Below, one piece after another: positions 41,036-49,988 of a stretch of 64,000 nucleotides of DNA. Each line of letters opens with the position of its first letter. Within the stretch, counting starts at the first letter, position 1. The DNA is from Candidatus Krumholzibacteriota bacterium (GTDB lineage Bacteria > Krumholzibacteriota > Krumholzibacteriia > JAJRXK01). A program made the position numbers and the translations under genes. The DNA lies in contig JAJRXK010000005.1 in the NCBI GenBank assembly GCA_024276305.1, positions 1-64,000 of the forward strand, given 5' to 3'. The notes beneath the pieces were generated by a model. The model made no database searches. It was given only the letters and a program-made list of their open reading frames with translations, and was not told the origin of the DNA.

Positions 41036-42811
41036 TTGTTCGCGGCGGCCACCACTCCGCTCTTCGAGCTCTTCTTCGGGTCCGGCAGTTTCCTGCCCGT
41101 GCCCCCGTCGTCGACGTCGACCGAGACCGGCTTCGGGGCAATGCTGGCGGAGTCTGCCGACCCCGAACCGACTCTGGCCGCAGTCGTGCCCCCTCCGACG
41201 GTCTTGCGCGACCCTCTCGCCGATGCCGAGGACGCGGAAGAAGGGGGGCTGGACCTTCTGGACTTCGGGGTTCTGCGGCCGCTTCCCATCCCCGTGGAAT
41301 CCGTACCTTCTCTGGACCCGATGCCGGAGCCCGCACCTTCTTTCTACCTTGTTGCGCCCGATGCGACCGCGAATTCTGCTCCGGCGGCGGATGAGGCGGT
41401 CTCGCCTCCGACCGAGCCCGAGGTCGAAGAGGCGAAGCTTGGCGGAGACTCGGCGCGGGTCCTGGCGACGGTGTCCTCCGTTGCGATCCTCCAGCTCCCT
41501 CTTTCTCCGGTGGTGGGGAATCGGGAACCGGTCGAGGATCCGGACCTCGTTCGGTCAGGGTCGACGCCGGTCGATTCGCAGACCGTGGTCACCGATCCCG
41601 AATCGGCGGCCCCCGGAGAGAGGGTGCCGAGCGCAGAACCGAAAGCAGAAATCCTGGCAGAGTCTCCGAAGGCCTCTCCGGCACCTCCGCTCCCGCCTTC
41701 TGGACAGCCGAGCCAAGGGGAGTCGGTCGCAACCGGTCGCGGGGAGACCAGGCCGGGTGGGGAGATCTTCCGCGGAGCGCCGACGCTGGCGGAGACGCCG
41801 CCCCTGGAGAATGTTTGGATTGCCAAGACCGAAGGGTCCGTGGAGGCCAACAACCCCGAGCTCTCGCAGAAGGGCCGCGCTGCCGACCTGGGCTCAGGCC
41901 CGATTCGTTCCGCTCTCGCGCGGATGAAGTTGAGCGGATCGACGAGGGCGGACCAGCCGGTCGCACGGCCGCGGATCGCCCAACTTCCCATGGCGCACGC
42001 CGATCTGGCTCAGAAGATCGCACTCTCCCAGCCCCAAGACGAGGTTCCGGGCCAAAGCCCGGCCTCGGACTCCCCATTGCCGCTGCCGGTTCTGGACGTT
42101 CCCAGAACCGATCTTCCCACTCCCTTCGCCGCCAACACCGGTCCGGCCGGGAAAGCGGTGGAAGTGGAGATCGCACCGGACGTGGAGTCGGAGTCGTCGT
42201 CCGCGGACCAGTCCAGCCCCGGCTCGTCCTCGGACCACCGATCGACCTTTGCGACCTCCGAAGCGATGCCGTCGCCACTTTCGCCGACATCGGTTGCGGC
42301 CACGACTCCGCAGGCTGCGACTGCCCCTCCGGCTTCGGACAGCTTGGGCCTGCACGCGTCGGTCCAGCGAGCGGTGGCTCGAACCATCGTGCAGATGGCC
42401 AGCGACCAACTCCTGGCGTCGGCTGCACCACGGACGGCGGTCGTGGAGCTCGACCCGCAGCATCTCGGCCGAGTCCGGGTCGAAGTCCAACAGCTGACCG
42501 GCGGCCGCATCGCCATCGAGTTGACTGCATCGGCCCAGGAGACGCGCCTCGCATTGCAAACCGACGCCGACGACATGGTGCGGCAATTGAAGCGTCACTC
42601 CGTCGATGTCCAACGGCTCGAGGTCAGGTCCGAAATCGAATCCCCCGATCGATCCTCGAGGTCGACGCGGGGAGAATCATTCCGGGAACGTTCCAACGGA
42701 TTCGATGACCCACGGAGTTCCCAACACCAATCCGGTCAGCGCCGGTCGGGGCGACAACCAGCCCACAGCCTGGACCTGACGGACTACCGCTACTGGGAGG
42801 CAATTCGATGA
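41036..42811 (+). CDS. fliK: Flagellar hook-length control protein FliK
   Basis: A 591-aa ruler protein. The first 450 residues are low-complexity Pro/Ala/Ser/Glu, the extended ruler part. The C-terminal hook-length domain (about 465-555) shows RTAVVELDPQHLGRVRVEVQ and GGRIAIELTASAQETRLALQ. The TTG start one base after the upstream stop was chosen for coupling and for the GGAG/CCAGG stretch; earlier codons lie within motE. It overlaps flgD by ATGA. Confidence 0.85.
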   Translation: MFAAATTPLFELFFGSGSFLPVPPSSTSTETGFGAMLAESADPEPTLAAVVPPPTVLRDPLADAEDAEEGGLDLLDFGVLRPLPIPVESVPSLDPMPEPAPSFYLVAPDATANSAPAADEAVSPPTEPEVEEAKLGGDSARVLATVSSVAILQLPLSPVVGNREPVEDPDLVRSGSTPVDSQTVVTDPESAAPGERVPSAEPKAEILAESPKASPAPPLPPSGQPSQGESVATGRGETRPGGEIFRGAPTLAETPPLENVWIAKTEGSVEANNPELSQKGRAADLGSGPIRSALARMKLSGSTRADQPVARPRIAQLPMAHADLAQKIALSQPQDEVPGQSPASDSPLPLPVLDVPRTDLPTPFAANTGPAGKAVEVEIAPDVESESSSADQSSPGSSSDHRSTFATSEAMPSPLSPTSVAATTPQAATAPPASDSLGLHASVQRAVARTIVQMASDQLLASAAPRTAVVELDPQHLGRVRVEVQQLTGGRIAIELTASAQETRLALQTDADDMVRQLKRHSVDVQRLEVRSEIESPDRSSRSTRGESFRERSNGFDDPRSSQHQSGQRRSGRQPAHSLDLTDYRYWEAIR

Positions 42812-43563
42812 TCGATGGCGTGAATGCGCAGACTCCCCAAGGGCTGGGGGTCTCCATCAATTCTGCGGATCAGTTGCAGACCGACTTTCTTCGTCTGCTC
42901 ACCACTCAGCTCATCAATCAAGATCCCTTCAATCCCATGGACAACACGCAGATGGTACAGCAGTTGGCCACCTTCTCTCAGCTGCAGCAGCTGGAAGGGA
43001 TCAACTCGCGGATGGACCAGTCCATTCAGATGAACCAGAGCATGAACAACACGATGATGATGGAGCTCGTGGGCAAACGAGTGACGGTCTTGGGCAATGA
43101 GGTGGAGATCCGAGACGGAGAACCCAGTCGGTCTCTTGTGCGGACCGTCGAAGCCGGATCGGGAGTGGCCAAGATCTACAACTCCGCCGGACAGCTGGTA
43201 CGGACGGTGGAGAACTTGTCGATCGAGCCCGGATTCACCGAAATCCAGTGGGACGGCAAGAACGACTCCGGCGAGAAGCTGCCGGATGGCGAATACACCA
43301 TCGAAGTCCAGGCCGAGCGTGCGGGCGGCGGGTTCATGAGCGTCGCCATGTTCCAGAGCGGCATCGTGGAGACCATCCAGTTCGACAACAACTTCCAGAC
43401 CATCATCGTCAATGGTGCGAAGTACAGCCCCGCAGAGATCGTGGAGGTCGGCCTGTCGGGTCGGGCCTCGGTCTCGGGAGACTCATCCAATCCTCCGACG
43501 ACTCCGCCTCCGAAGGGAGATTCGGATCCGAATTCGGACGGAGACGTCGTTCCTCTCTTCTGA
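42808..43563 (+). CDS. flgD: Flagellar hook assembly scaffold FlgD
   Basis: A 251-aa hook cap. The N-terminal motif DFLRLLTTQLINQDPFNPMD and NTQMVQQLATFSQLQQLEGI (with one substitution pattern typical of the family) are clear. A FlgD Ig-like/tudor region follows, with IQWDGKNDSGEKLPDGEYTI. An acidic Pro/Ser tail of about 20 residues ends the protein. Confidence 0.94.
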   Translation: MIDGVNAQTPQGLGVSINSADQLQTDFLRLLTTQLINQDPFNPMDNTQMVQQLATFSQLQQLEGINSRMDQSIQMNQSMNNTMMMELVGKRVTVLGNEVEIRDGEPSRSLVRTVEAGSGVAKIYNSAGQLVRTVENLSIEPGFTEIQWDGKNDSGEKLPDGEYTIEVQAERAGGGFMSVAMFQSGIVETIQFDNNFQTIIVNGAKYSPAEIVEVGLSGRASVSGDSSNPPTTPPPKGDSDPNSDGDVVPLF

Positions 43564-43631
43564 CCCCATCATTCCCGTAGAACCACGGATCACCAGAGCC
43601 TTTCTCGAACCAACCAGGAGCACGAAGAACC

Positions 43632-45740
43632 ATGCTGAGATCACTATTTGCCGGGGTGACCGGATTGGGCGCGAACATCATCGAGCTCGATACCGTCGGT
43701 AACAATATCGCCAACGTGAACACCATTGGTTTCAAGTCGGCTCGAGTCACCTTCCAGGAAATCCTCACCCAGAACATTCGCCCCGCCACGCGTCCCGCAT
43801 CGAGTGGGGGCCTCGGCGGTGTCAATCCGCAGCAGATCGGCCTGGGGACGGTGGTCGGATCGATCGACAGCGAGTTCTCGCAGGGCAATCTGCGGACGAC
43901 CGGATCGAAGACCGATCTGGCCATCCAAGGGGAGGGCTTCTTCGTCCTGAGCGACGGGCTCTCGCAGAAGTTCACCCGGGCGGGAAACTTCACCTTCGAT
44001 GCGAACAACACTCTGGTCAATGCGGCGACGGGACTGAAGGTCCAGGGCACCCTGGCCGATCAGAATGGAGTCTTCGCCTCGGGAGCGCTCACCGACATCC
44101 GAATCGATCCGAGTACGGTCGTTCCGGCGCAGGCCACGACTTCGGTGCAGGTGTTCGGCAATCTCAGTAGCGAGTCGGATGCCCAGGGAACGCACTTGCT
44201 CCAGACCGGACCGCTGCTGGCGACGGCCACCGCGGCCGACGATCTACGCTTCCTTCACACCGGTGCGGATGGTACGGATCTCGTCCTGAGTACGGGTGAC
44301 ATCATCGGTCTTCAGGGTTCGGTGGGCGGCAACTCGATTGCCTCGGCCCAGTTCGAGATCGGTCCCCTGCCGCCGGCGGGCACGCAGGACGGGACTACGT
44401 TGAGCGATTTGTTGACCTGGATGGAGGGCGAGCTCAACACCGCGGCGGCCGCTGCAGGAGGCCCCGGAGGCATCACCGTCTCTCTGGCCGCTGACGGAAG
44501 CGTGGTGCTGGACAATCCGGCCGGCAATCCCGAGCTCCAGGACATCAAGCTCAACGCCGGTGGCCGCGTCGCCTTCAATCAGATCATGCTCTTCGGAAAC
44601 TCGGTGCCCGCGGGCTCCAACGCCACGAGCGCAGCGACTTTCCTCAGCCCCGCCGATCAGAATGACATCTTGAGTGATGTCTTCAACTCCGATGGCGATC
44701 GCCTGAACTTCCAATTCGACTCGGTGACGGATACCACGTCGATCGAGATCGGCGGGACCCTGGGCGGGTCGGCGATCACGCCGACGGTATTCACGGTGAC
44801 CAAGGGAGTGACGCAGCTTTCGGAACTCGTGAATCGCCTCACCAGTGCTTTCCGAATCTCGAATGGTCAAGGGATCACGATCACCGACGAAGGCCGCTTC
44901 GATGTCGAGGGCGACGTCGGGCTGGCCAATGGAATCAACAACATCGCGATTCGCGAGGAGAACAACCTTCTGTCGAATCTGGGGACCTCCATGGACTTCG
45001 GAGTGATCACCGAGGCCAAGGATGCCGACAAGTTCGCGGTGACCAATACCACCTACGACTCGTTGGGGAACACCCACAACCTGACTCTCGAGTTCACGAA
45101 GCGGACGGGGTTGAACATCTGGGACTGGCAGGCCAGCCTGGATGGGAACGAGCAGATCTCCGCCGGCGAGACGGGAACCGTGACCTTCGACGAGAGAGGC
45201 CGTCTGGTCTCCTTCCTCTACACCGACGGCGGTGGTCAGATTTCCTTCCGGCCTCAGGCCGCAGGAGACCAGGGTGCGGCCCAGGTCAACATCACCGTCG
45301 ACCCCGGCGTGATCGGAGGCGTGAACGGCCTCACCCAGTACAGCCAGCGAGATCAAATCCAGGCGGTTGCGGATGGCTTCGGAACCGGCCGATTGGTCGA
45401 CTTCGACATCGACCGCCGTGGAGTGGTCACCGGTCGATTCAGCAACGATACGGTGCGCGACCTCGCCCGCATCTCCATGGCTCGCTTCAACAATCCTTCG
45501 GGTCTGGTGCGGGCCGGGAACAACTCCTTCAGCGTGAGCGGAAACAGTGGGCAGCCGATCTACAGCTTCGCCACGGAAGGTGGGATGGGGGCCCTGAACA
45601 ACGGAGCCCTCGAGGCGAGCAACGTGGATCTCTCCGAGCAATTCACCCGCTTGGTGGTCGGCCAGCGCGCATTCCAGGCGAACGCGCGAGTGATCACCAC
45701 CAGCGATGAGGTTCTCCAAGAGCTCGTGAACATCGTGTGA
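43632..45740 (+). CDS. flgE: Flagellar hook protein FlgE, long form
   Basis: The hook subunit, 702 aa against about 400 in enterobacteria. N-terminal SLFAGVTGLGANIIELDTVG and GNNIANVNTIGFKSARVTFQ; C-terminal SNVDLSEQFTRLVVGQRAFQ. The additional 300 residues lie in the middle and are expected on the hook surface; they are rich in Gly, Thr and Asp. It is separated from flgD by 68 bases with no recognisable signal. Confidence 0.94.
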   Translation: MLRSLFAGVTGLGANIIELDTVGNNIANVNTIGFKSARVTFQEILTQNIRPATRPASSGGLGGVNPQQIGLGTVVGSIDSEFSQGNLRTTGSKTDLAIQGEGFFVLSDGLSQKFTRAGNFTFDANNTLVNAATGLKVQGTLADQNGVFASGALTDIRIDPSTVVPAQATTSVQVFGNLSSESDAQGTHLLQTGPLLATATAADDLRFLHTGADGTDLVLSTGDIIGLQGSVGGNSIASAQFEIGPLPPAGTQDGTTLSDLLTWMEGELNTAAAAAGGPGGITVSLAADGSVVLDNPAGNPELQDIKLNAGGRVAFNQIMLFGNSVPAGSNATSAATFLSPADQNDILSDVFNSDGDRLNFQFDSVTDTTSIEIGGTLGGSAITPTVFTVTKGVTQLSELVNRLTSAFRISNGQGITITDEGRFDVEGDVGLANGINNIAIREENNLLSNLGTSMDFGVITEAKDADKFAVTNTTYDSLGNTHNLTLEFTKRTGLNIWDWQASLDGNEQISAGETGTVTFDERGRLVSFLYTDGGGQISFRPQAAGDQGAAQVNITVDPGVIGGVNGLTQYSQRDQIQAVADGFGTGRLVDFDIDRRGVVTGRFSNDTVRDLARISMARFNNPSGLVRAGNNSFSVSGNSGQPIYSFATEGGMGALNNGALEASNVDLSEQFTRLVVGQRAFQANARVITTSDEVLQELVNIV

Positions 45741-45770
45741 TCACTTCGGTGAATTACCTAGGAGACTGAT

Positions 45771-45995
45771 ATGATTGAGGTTACGAAGCTCAACGGGGAC
45801 CAGTGCATCCTCAATGCCGATCTCATCGAGATGGTGGAGAGCACACCTGACACTTTAGTCAGCCTCACAACTGGCCGAAAGCTGATGGTGCGCGACAGCG
45901 TCGACGATGTGGTTCGGCGGAGCATCGAGTACCGAGGGCGGATACGGGGGGCCTACCCCGTCTCCGTCCCTCTTCCCGACGGCGACGCGCAGTGA
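45771..45995 (+). CDS. flbD: FlbD/SwrD-family small flagellar protein
   Basis: A 74-aa protein of the FlbD family (not the Caulobacter regulator of that name): IEVTKLNGDQCILNADLIEM, then ESTPDTLVSLTTGRKLMVRD. Members sit between flgE and motA in many phyla and influence motor power in Bacillus (SwrD). AGGAGA precedes the ATG. Confidence 0.9.
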   Translation: MIEVTKLNGDQCILNADLIEMVESTPDTLVSLTTGRKLMVRDSVDDVVRRSIEYRGRIRGAYPVSVPLPDGDAQ

Positions 45996-46045
45996 GACGT
46001 TGAGTCGAAGTTGATGCCTCAGGCGACGGTCGAGGGGGGATAGTC

Positions 46046-46813
46046 TTGGATCTGGCAACGGTTGGTGGGCTCGTCGTGGCCTTCGGTTTGGTGCTCGGTG
46101 CCATCCTGATGGGCGGGAGCATCGCCCTGTTCATCGACATTCCCTCGGTGATCATGGTCATCGGAGGATCTCTGGCCGCGCTCTTCATCAACTTCCCCAT
46201 CGCCAAAGCGATGGGGATGATGAAGGTGTTCCAAAAGGCTCTGTTCTTCGATGCCGATGATCCCACCGAAGTCATCGACAAGATGGTGAACTACGCCGAG
46301 AGGGCTCGCAAAGAGGGAATGCTCGCGCTGGAGGAAGACAGCGAGAACGAGCCGGACAAGTTCCTGGCCAAGGGGCTCCGCCTCGCCGTGGACGGCACCG
46401 ATCCGAAGCTGCTGGCGAGGATTCTCGAAACCGACATCTCGGCTCTGGAGGCGCGGCACAAGGAAGGCCGCAATCTCTTCGAGCAATGGGGAGCCTTCGC
46501 TCCCGCCTTCGGCATGATCGGAACTCTGGTCGGATTGGTCCAGATGTTGGCGAATCTCGACGATCCCTCTTCGATCGGAGCGGGAATGGCAGTGGCGTTG
46601 TTGACCACCTTCTACGGCGCCATCATCGCGAACATGATCGCGCTGCCGATCGCCGGCAAGCTCAAGACCCGGAGTGAAGAGGAACTCCACGCCCTGGAGA
46701 TGATCATCGAAGGCATCATGTCGATCCAGAGTGGAGACAGTCCCCGAATCGTGCAGGAAAAGCTGAAGAGCTATCTGAACCCAGCCCAGCAGGAAGCAAT
46801 GGCGGCCAAGTAG
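46046..46813 (+). CDS. motA: Flagellar motor stator protein MotA
   Basis: A 255-aa proton (or sodium) channel subunit. Four membrane helices are visible: about 4-24 (VGGLVVAFGLVLGAILMGGS), 30-50, 147-168 (GAFAPAFGMIGTLVGLVQML) and 180-203 (VALLTTFYGAIIANMIALPI). The cytoplasmic loop carries the charged residues that contact FliG. The start is TTG at 46046, after GAGGGGGG. Confidence 0.94.
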   Translation: MDLATVGGLVVAFGLVLGAILMGGSIALFIDIPSVIMVIGGSLAALFINFPIAKAMGMMKVFQKALFFDADDPTEVIDKMVNYAERARKEGMLALEEDSENEPDKFLAKGLRLAVDGTDPKLLARILETDISALEARHKEGRNLFEQWGAFAPAFGMIGTLVGLVQMLANLDDPSSIGAGMAVALLTTFYGAIIANMIALPIAGKLKTRSEEELHALEMIIEGIMSIQSGDSPRIVQEKLKSYLNPAQQEAMAAK

Positions 46814-46825
46814 TCGGGAGCGGCG

Positions 46826-47584
46826 ATGGGAAAGAAGTGCAAGTGCGAAGAATCCCCGCCCGGCGCCCCGGCCTGGATGGCGACGTTCTCGGACATGGTC
46901 ACGCTTCTGCTGGCCTTCTTCGTCATGCTCCTCTCGTTCAGTAGCATTCAGGAATCGAAGTTCCAGGACGCGGTCTATTCACTGAAGGGCGCATTCGGAG
47001 TCATGGCCACCCCTCCCTCGGTGATTTCTCAGCCGGAGGTGGTTCTTCCCAACGCCGATACCAACGAGTGGCAGCAGATGCTCTACGAGGTGCAGCAGAT
47101 GCGGATGGTACTGGCCGAGGAGGATCTGGCCGACGATGTCCGGCTTTCGATGGAGAAGGACGGGATCAGCATCATGATCAGCACGCCCTTTCTCTTCGCC
47201 CCCGCGAGTGCAGTGCTGCGCGAACGCAGTCACTCCATGTTGACCCGGCTTGCGGCCGCATTGGGCCGACTGTCGACCGAGATCCGGGTGGAGGGGCATA
47301 CCGACAACGTTCCGATCAGGAGTGACGAATTCCCGTCCAATTGGGAGCTCTCCACCGCGCGAGCGCTCTCGGTGGTGAAGTACTTCCAATCTGTGGGTTT
47401 GGCGCCGGAGAGGTTGGCCGCAGTCGGTTACGGCGAGTTCCGGCCGGTTGCGCCGAACGATACGGAGGAAGGACGCCACCAGAACCGGCGAGTGGAGATC
47501 CTGGTGCGGCGTGATGGCGAAGTGGCGAGTTCCCTGCAACCGCCCGATCTGCAACCCATCGTGGAGGAATCACGTGGCGGATGA
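46826..47584 (+). CDS. motB: Flagellar motor stator protein MotB
   Basis: A 252-aa protein with one N-terminal membrane helix containing the ion-binding Asp (Asp23 in WMATFSDMVTLLLAFFVMLL) and a C-terminal OmpA-type peptidoglycan-binding domain (TEIRVEGHTDNVPIRSDEFP; AAVGYGEFRPVAPNDTEEGR). Two Cys (5 and 7) precede the helix. It overlaps fliL by 11 bases. Confidence 0.95.
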   Translation: MGKKCKCEESPPGAPAWMATFSDMVTLLLAFFVMLLSFSSIQESKFQDAVYSLKGAFGVMATPPSVISQPEVVLPNADTNEWQQMLYEVQQMRMVLAEEDLADDVRLSMEKDGISIMISTPFLFAPASAVLRERSHSMLTRLAAALGRLSTEIRVEGHTDNVPIRSDEFPSNWELSTARALSVVKYFQSVGLAPERLAAVGYGEFRPVAPNDTEEGRHQNRRVEILVRRDGEVASSLQPPDLQPIVEESRGG

Positions 47585-48077
47585 GACCGAAAAAGTCGAA
47601 GGGGCGTCCAAGCCTCCGATCTTCGAGAACAAGGCCGTGATGTTGGCGGTCATGGTCGTGCTCCAGGCGGGCCTTGCCTTTGGAGCGATGAAGTTCGTGA
47701 TCCAACCTGCGCTCCAACCGGCAGCGGCGGAGGGTGAAGTCTCCGAGGAGCAGGCCGAAGCCGAAGCCCGACAACGCGGCATTCTGGTGAGTTTGGACGA
47801 AATGGTCGTGAGTCTGAGTTCGGCGGATCGGCCGCGTTACCTGCGGACGAACATCGCGGTCGAGGCCGCAGACGAATCGGCGGCGGCCTTGGTGACCGAA
47901 CGCATGGCAGAGTTCCGCGACGCGGCGATCATGTCGCTCTCCAGCCACGGGGCCAGTGACCTCTTGTCCTTCGAGGGCAAGGAGTCGGTGAAGGCCGAGA
48001 TCAAGGAGGCTCTGAAGGACCTCCTCGACGAGGGACAGATCCTGAACATCTACTACAGTGACTTCGTGGTGCAATAG
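47574..48077 (+). CDS. fliL: Flagellar basal body-associated protein FliL
   Basis: A 167-aa single-pass protein surrounding the stator: membrane helix at about 22-42 (MLAVMVVLQAGLAFGAMKFV), an acidic linker, and the periplasmic SPFH-like domain (RYLRTNIAVEAADESAAALV; EAIKDLLDEGQI-type ending LKDLLDEGQILNIYYSDFVV). GTG at 47574 follows GTGGAGGAA. The following fliM supports the call. Confidence 0.92.
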   Translation: MADETEKVEGASKPPIFENKAVMLAVMVVLQAGLAFGAMKFVIQPALQPAAAEGEVSEEQAEAEARQRGILVSLDEMVVSLSSADRPRYLRTNIAVEAADESAAALVTERMAEFRDAAIMSLSSHGASDLLSFEGKESVKAEIKEALKDLLDEGQILNIYYSDFVVQ

Positions 48078-48091
48078 GAGAAAGGCCGAGC

Positions 48092-49105
48092 GTGGAGAAC
48101 CTTTCGCAGGAAGAAATCGATGCTCTGCTGGAAGAGGCCACCGAGGAAGAATCGGTGGCGGCCGGAGGGAGCGAGGGAAGCAAGGACGACGGCGCATCCG
48201 CGTTCTCTTCGACCGAGCCAACGCCGGTTGCCTATGACTTCAATGTTCCCAGCACCAATCTGACCCGGGTCTTCGATCGGAACCTGCGGGGCGTCTGCGA
48301 GTCCTTCTCCAAGGACTCGAGCCTTATCTTCTCCAATCTTCTGCGTACCACCTGCGACTTTTCCTACAACGGGGCCGAAGTCCGGAGCTTCGGAGAGACC
48401 CTGTCGGCCTTCGAGAACCCCTCGTGCATCGCGCTGTGCAGCATGGAACCGCTTTCGGGGTCCGTTCTCTTCCACGTGGACGCGTCTTTGATGTTCGTCT
48501 TCTTCACCAAATTGCTCGGCGGGCCGATCGAGGAGCCCGGAATGGTGAGAGACTTCACCGAGATCGAGATGGGGATGGCCCGAAAGATCCTGCAGAAGGT
48601 GCTCGAGTCCTTCGGTTTGGCCACCGACAAGGTGAAGCGCTTGACTCCGATGCTCATCCAGATCGAGAACAATCCCAACTATCTGAATGCATTCAACGAG
48701 GGCGAAGCCGTCATCAACCTCGAATTCACGGTGCTCGCCGGCGAGATTCCGGGAAACATGACTTTTGTCATTCCCCAGATCGCCTTCGAACCGGTGAAAG
48801 AGGACTTCGATCCCAAAGAAGGATTCGACGTGCGCAACCCGGCGGATCGACTCGCCGAGCGTCGGCGTGCGCGAGACCTGGTGGGACAGAGCATGGTGGA
48901 TGTGTCGGTGCGCTTCGATCCGAGACAGATGCCGGTCCGAAATCTGTTAAACCTCAAGGTCGGTGACACCATTCCTCTCACGCATCACGTGAGCCGCCCC
49001 CTCGACGTCTACGTCGAAGGCCGGCCCATGTTCGTGGCACACTCGGGCCAGCTGGGCCAATCTCAGGCGGTTCGGATCCTGGGACGCAAGAAGGAGAAGC
49101 GATAG
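48092..49105 (+). CDS. fliM: Flagellar motor switch protein FliM
   Basis: A 337-aa C-ring protein. The N-terminal CheY-binding peptide is present (ENLSQEEIDALLEEATEEE), then the CheC-like middle domain (with the FLGGxG-like region FTKLLGGPIEEPGMVRDFTE) and a C-terminal SpoA domain (NLLNLKVGDTIPLTHHVSRP). The start is GTG at 48092. The intact CheY-binding peptide implies chemotactic switching, although chemotaxis genes are outside the window. Confidence 0.95.
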   Translation: MENLSQEEIDALLEEATEEESVAAGGSEGSKDDGASAFSSTEPTPVAYDFNVPSTNLTRVFDRNLRGVCESFSKDSSLIFSNLLRTTCDFSYNGAEVRSFGETLSAFENPSCIALCSMEPLSGSVLFHVDASLMFVFFTKLLGGPIEEPGMVRDFTEIEMGMARKILQKVLESFGLATDKVKRLTPMLIQIENNPNYLNAFNEGEAVINLEFTVLAGEIPGNMTFVIPQIAFEPVKEDFDPKEGFDVRNPADRLAERRRARDLVGQSMVDVSVRFDPRQMPVRNLLNLKVGDTIPLTHHVSRPLDVYVEGRPMFVAHSGQLGQSQAVRILGRKKEKR

Positions 49106-49483
49106 ATGGTCAGCGACAACGAGCACACGACGACCGATCAGCGTGAGGCCAGCCAAGCGGTCGACAACATGGTGGAGCAAGCCCATGAAGTCGCGTCGAC
49201 CCAACCCGAGGCTCCCGTGGGTCTCGACATGCTCATGGGGGTTTCCCTGACCGTGAGCGTGGAGCTCGGCCGGACCCGAATGACGGTCTCCGACATTCTG
49301 AATCTGGGTTCGGGCAGCGTGGTCGAGTTGCAGAAGCTGGCCAGCGAGCCCGTGGACATCTTGGTCAACGACTCCCCCTTCGCCCACGGCGAGGTCGTGG
49401 TGATCGAAGACAATTTCGCAATCAAGATCACCGAACTTGTGGAAAACTCTGAAGTTGGAGCGATGAGAGGAGGAAGCGGATGA
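49106..49483 (+). CDS. fliN: Flagellar motor switch protein FliN
   Basis: A 125-aa protein. The SpoA domain occupies about residues 42-115: LMGVSLTVSVELGRTRMTVS, ILNLGSGSVVELQKLASEPV and NDSPFAHGEVVVIEDNFAIK. The first 40 residues are acidic and probably flexible. The ATG follows the fliM stop immediately. Confidence 0.94.
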   Translation: MVSDNEHTTTDQREASQAVDNMVEQAHEVASTQPEAPVGLDMLMGVSLTVSVELGRTRMTVSDILNLGSGSVVELQKLASEPVDILVNDSPFAHGEVVVIEDNFAIKITELVENSEVGAMRGGSG

Positions 49484-49839
49484 GCATCCTCCAGTGGGTG
49501 ACTTCGACCATCGCGGTCCTGGCGCTGATTCTCCTCCTGGGCCGGGCCCTGCGCTTTCTCATGGCCCGAGGGGCCTTCGAGTCCGGTCCGTGCAGTCAGG
49601 TGGGGCAGTGGAGGGTCGCTCCGGATGCGGCAGTGCGAGCGGTGAAGGTCATGGATCGGGTGTATCTCACCCTCGAGACCCGCCGGCAGACCGTAGCACT
49701 GGACACCCTCTCCGTCCGCGACTTCGAAGACCTTCTGCCCCATCCCGCCGACACCTCCGGATCCTTCCTCCTTCGAATCCTGCCGCAACTGCGCCCCGCG
49801 GTTCCTCACGCCTCGGCGGAAAGCGGTCTCGGCGACTGA
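49480..49839 (+). CDS. fliO: FliO-like flagellar export protein
   Basis: A 119-aa protein with one N-terminal membrane helix (about 5-27, WVTSTIAVLALILLLGRALR) and a cytoplasmic domain with the FliO-type strand AVKVMDRVYLTLETRRQTVA. FliO supports FliP assembly. The position between fliN and fliP and the topology carry the call; the sequence is weakly conserved. It overlaps fliN by ATGA. Confidence 0.75.
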   Translation: MSILQWVTSTIAVLALILLLGRALRFLMARGAFESGPCSQVGQWRVAPDAAVRAVKVMDRVYLTLETRRQTVALDTLSVRDFEDLLPHPADTSGSFLLRILPQLRPAVPHASAESGLGD

Positions 49840-49961
49840 CTGGTCACTCTTCGGCCACTCTGGTCACCCCTTGGACAGCGCCGGCCTTCCCGACTCTCCT
49901 GGGTGATGCAGTAATGCATGTAGTTGCATACAGTTAGGATCAACTCGGGCCGTGGGGGGCA

Positions 49962-49976
49962 CGGCACGGCGGTTGC
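49962..49976 (+). promoter_or_regulatory. Possible sigma-54 promoter before fliP
   Basis: CGGCAC-N5-TTGC differs from the consensus in the first base only. The transcript would begin at about 49988, directly at the fliP ATG (49989), which leaves no room for a ribosome site. TGCAT-rich partial repeats lie just upstream (49905-49932). Confidence 0.42.
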
Positions 49977-49988
49977 GCTGCCCCGGGC

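Noticed and set aside
38128..41289. A 1053-codon open frame on the minus strand
   Set aside because: It lies antisense to fliH, fliI, fliJ, the motE-like gene and fliK, all clearly coding, and its translation is low-complexity Arg/Ser/Pro/Gly typical of the opposite strand of GC-rich genes.
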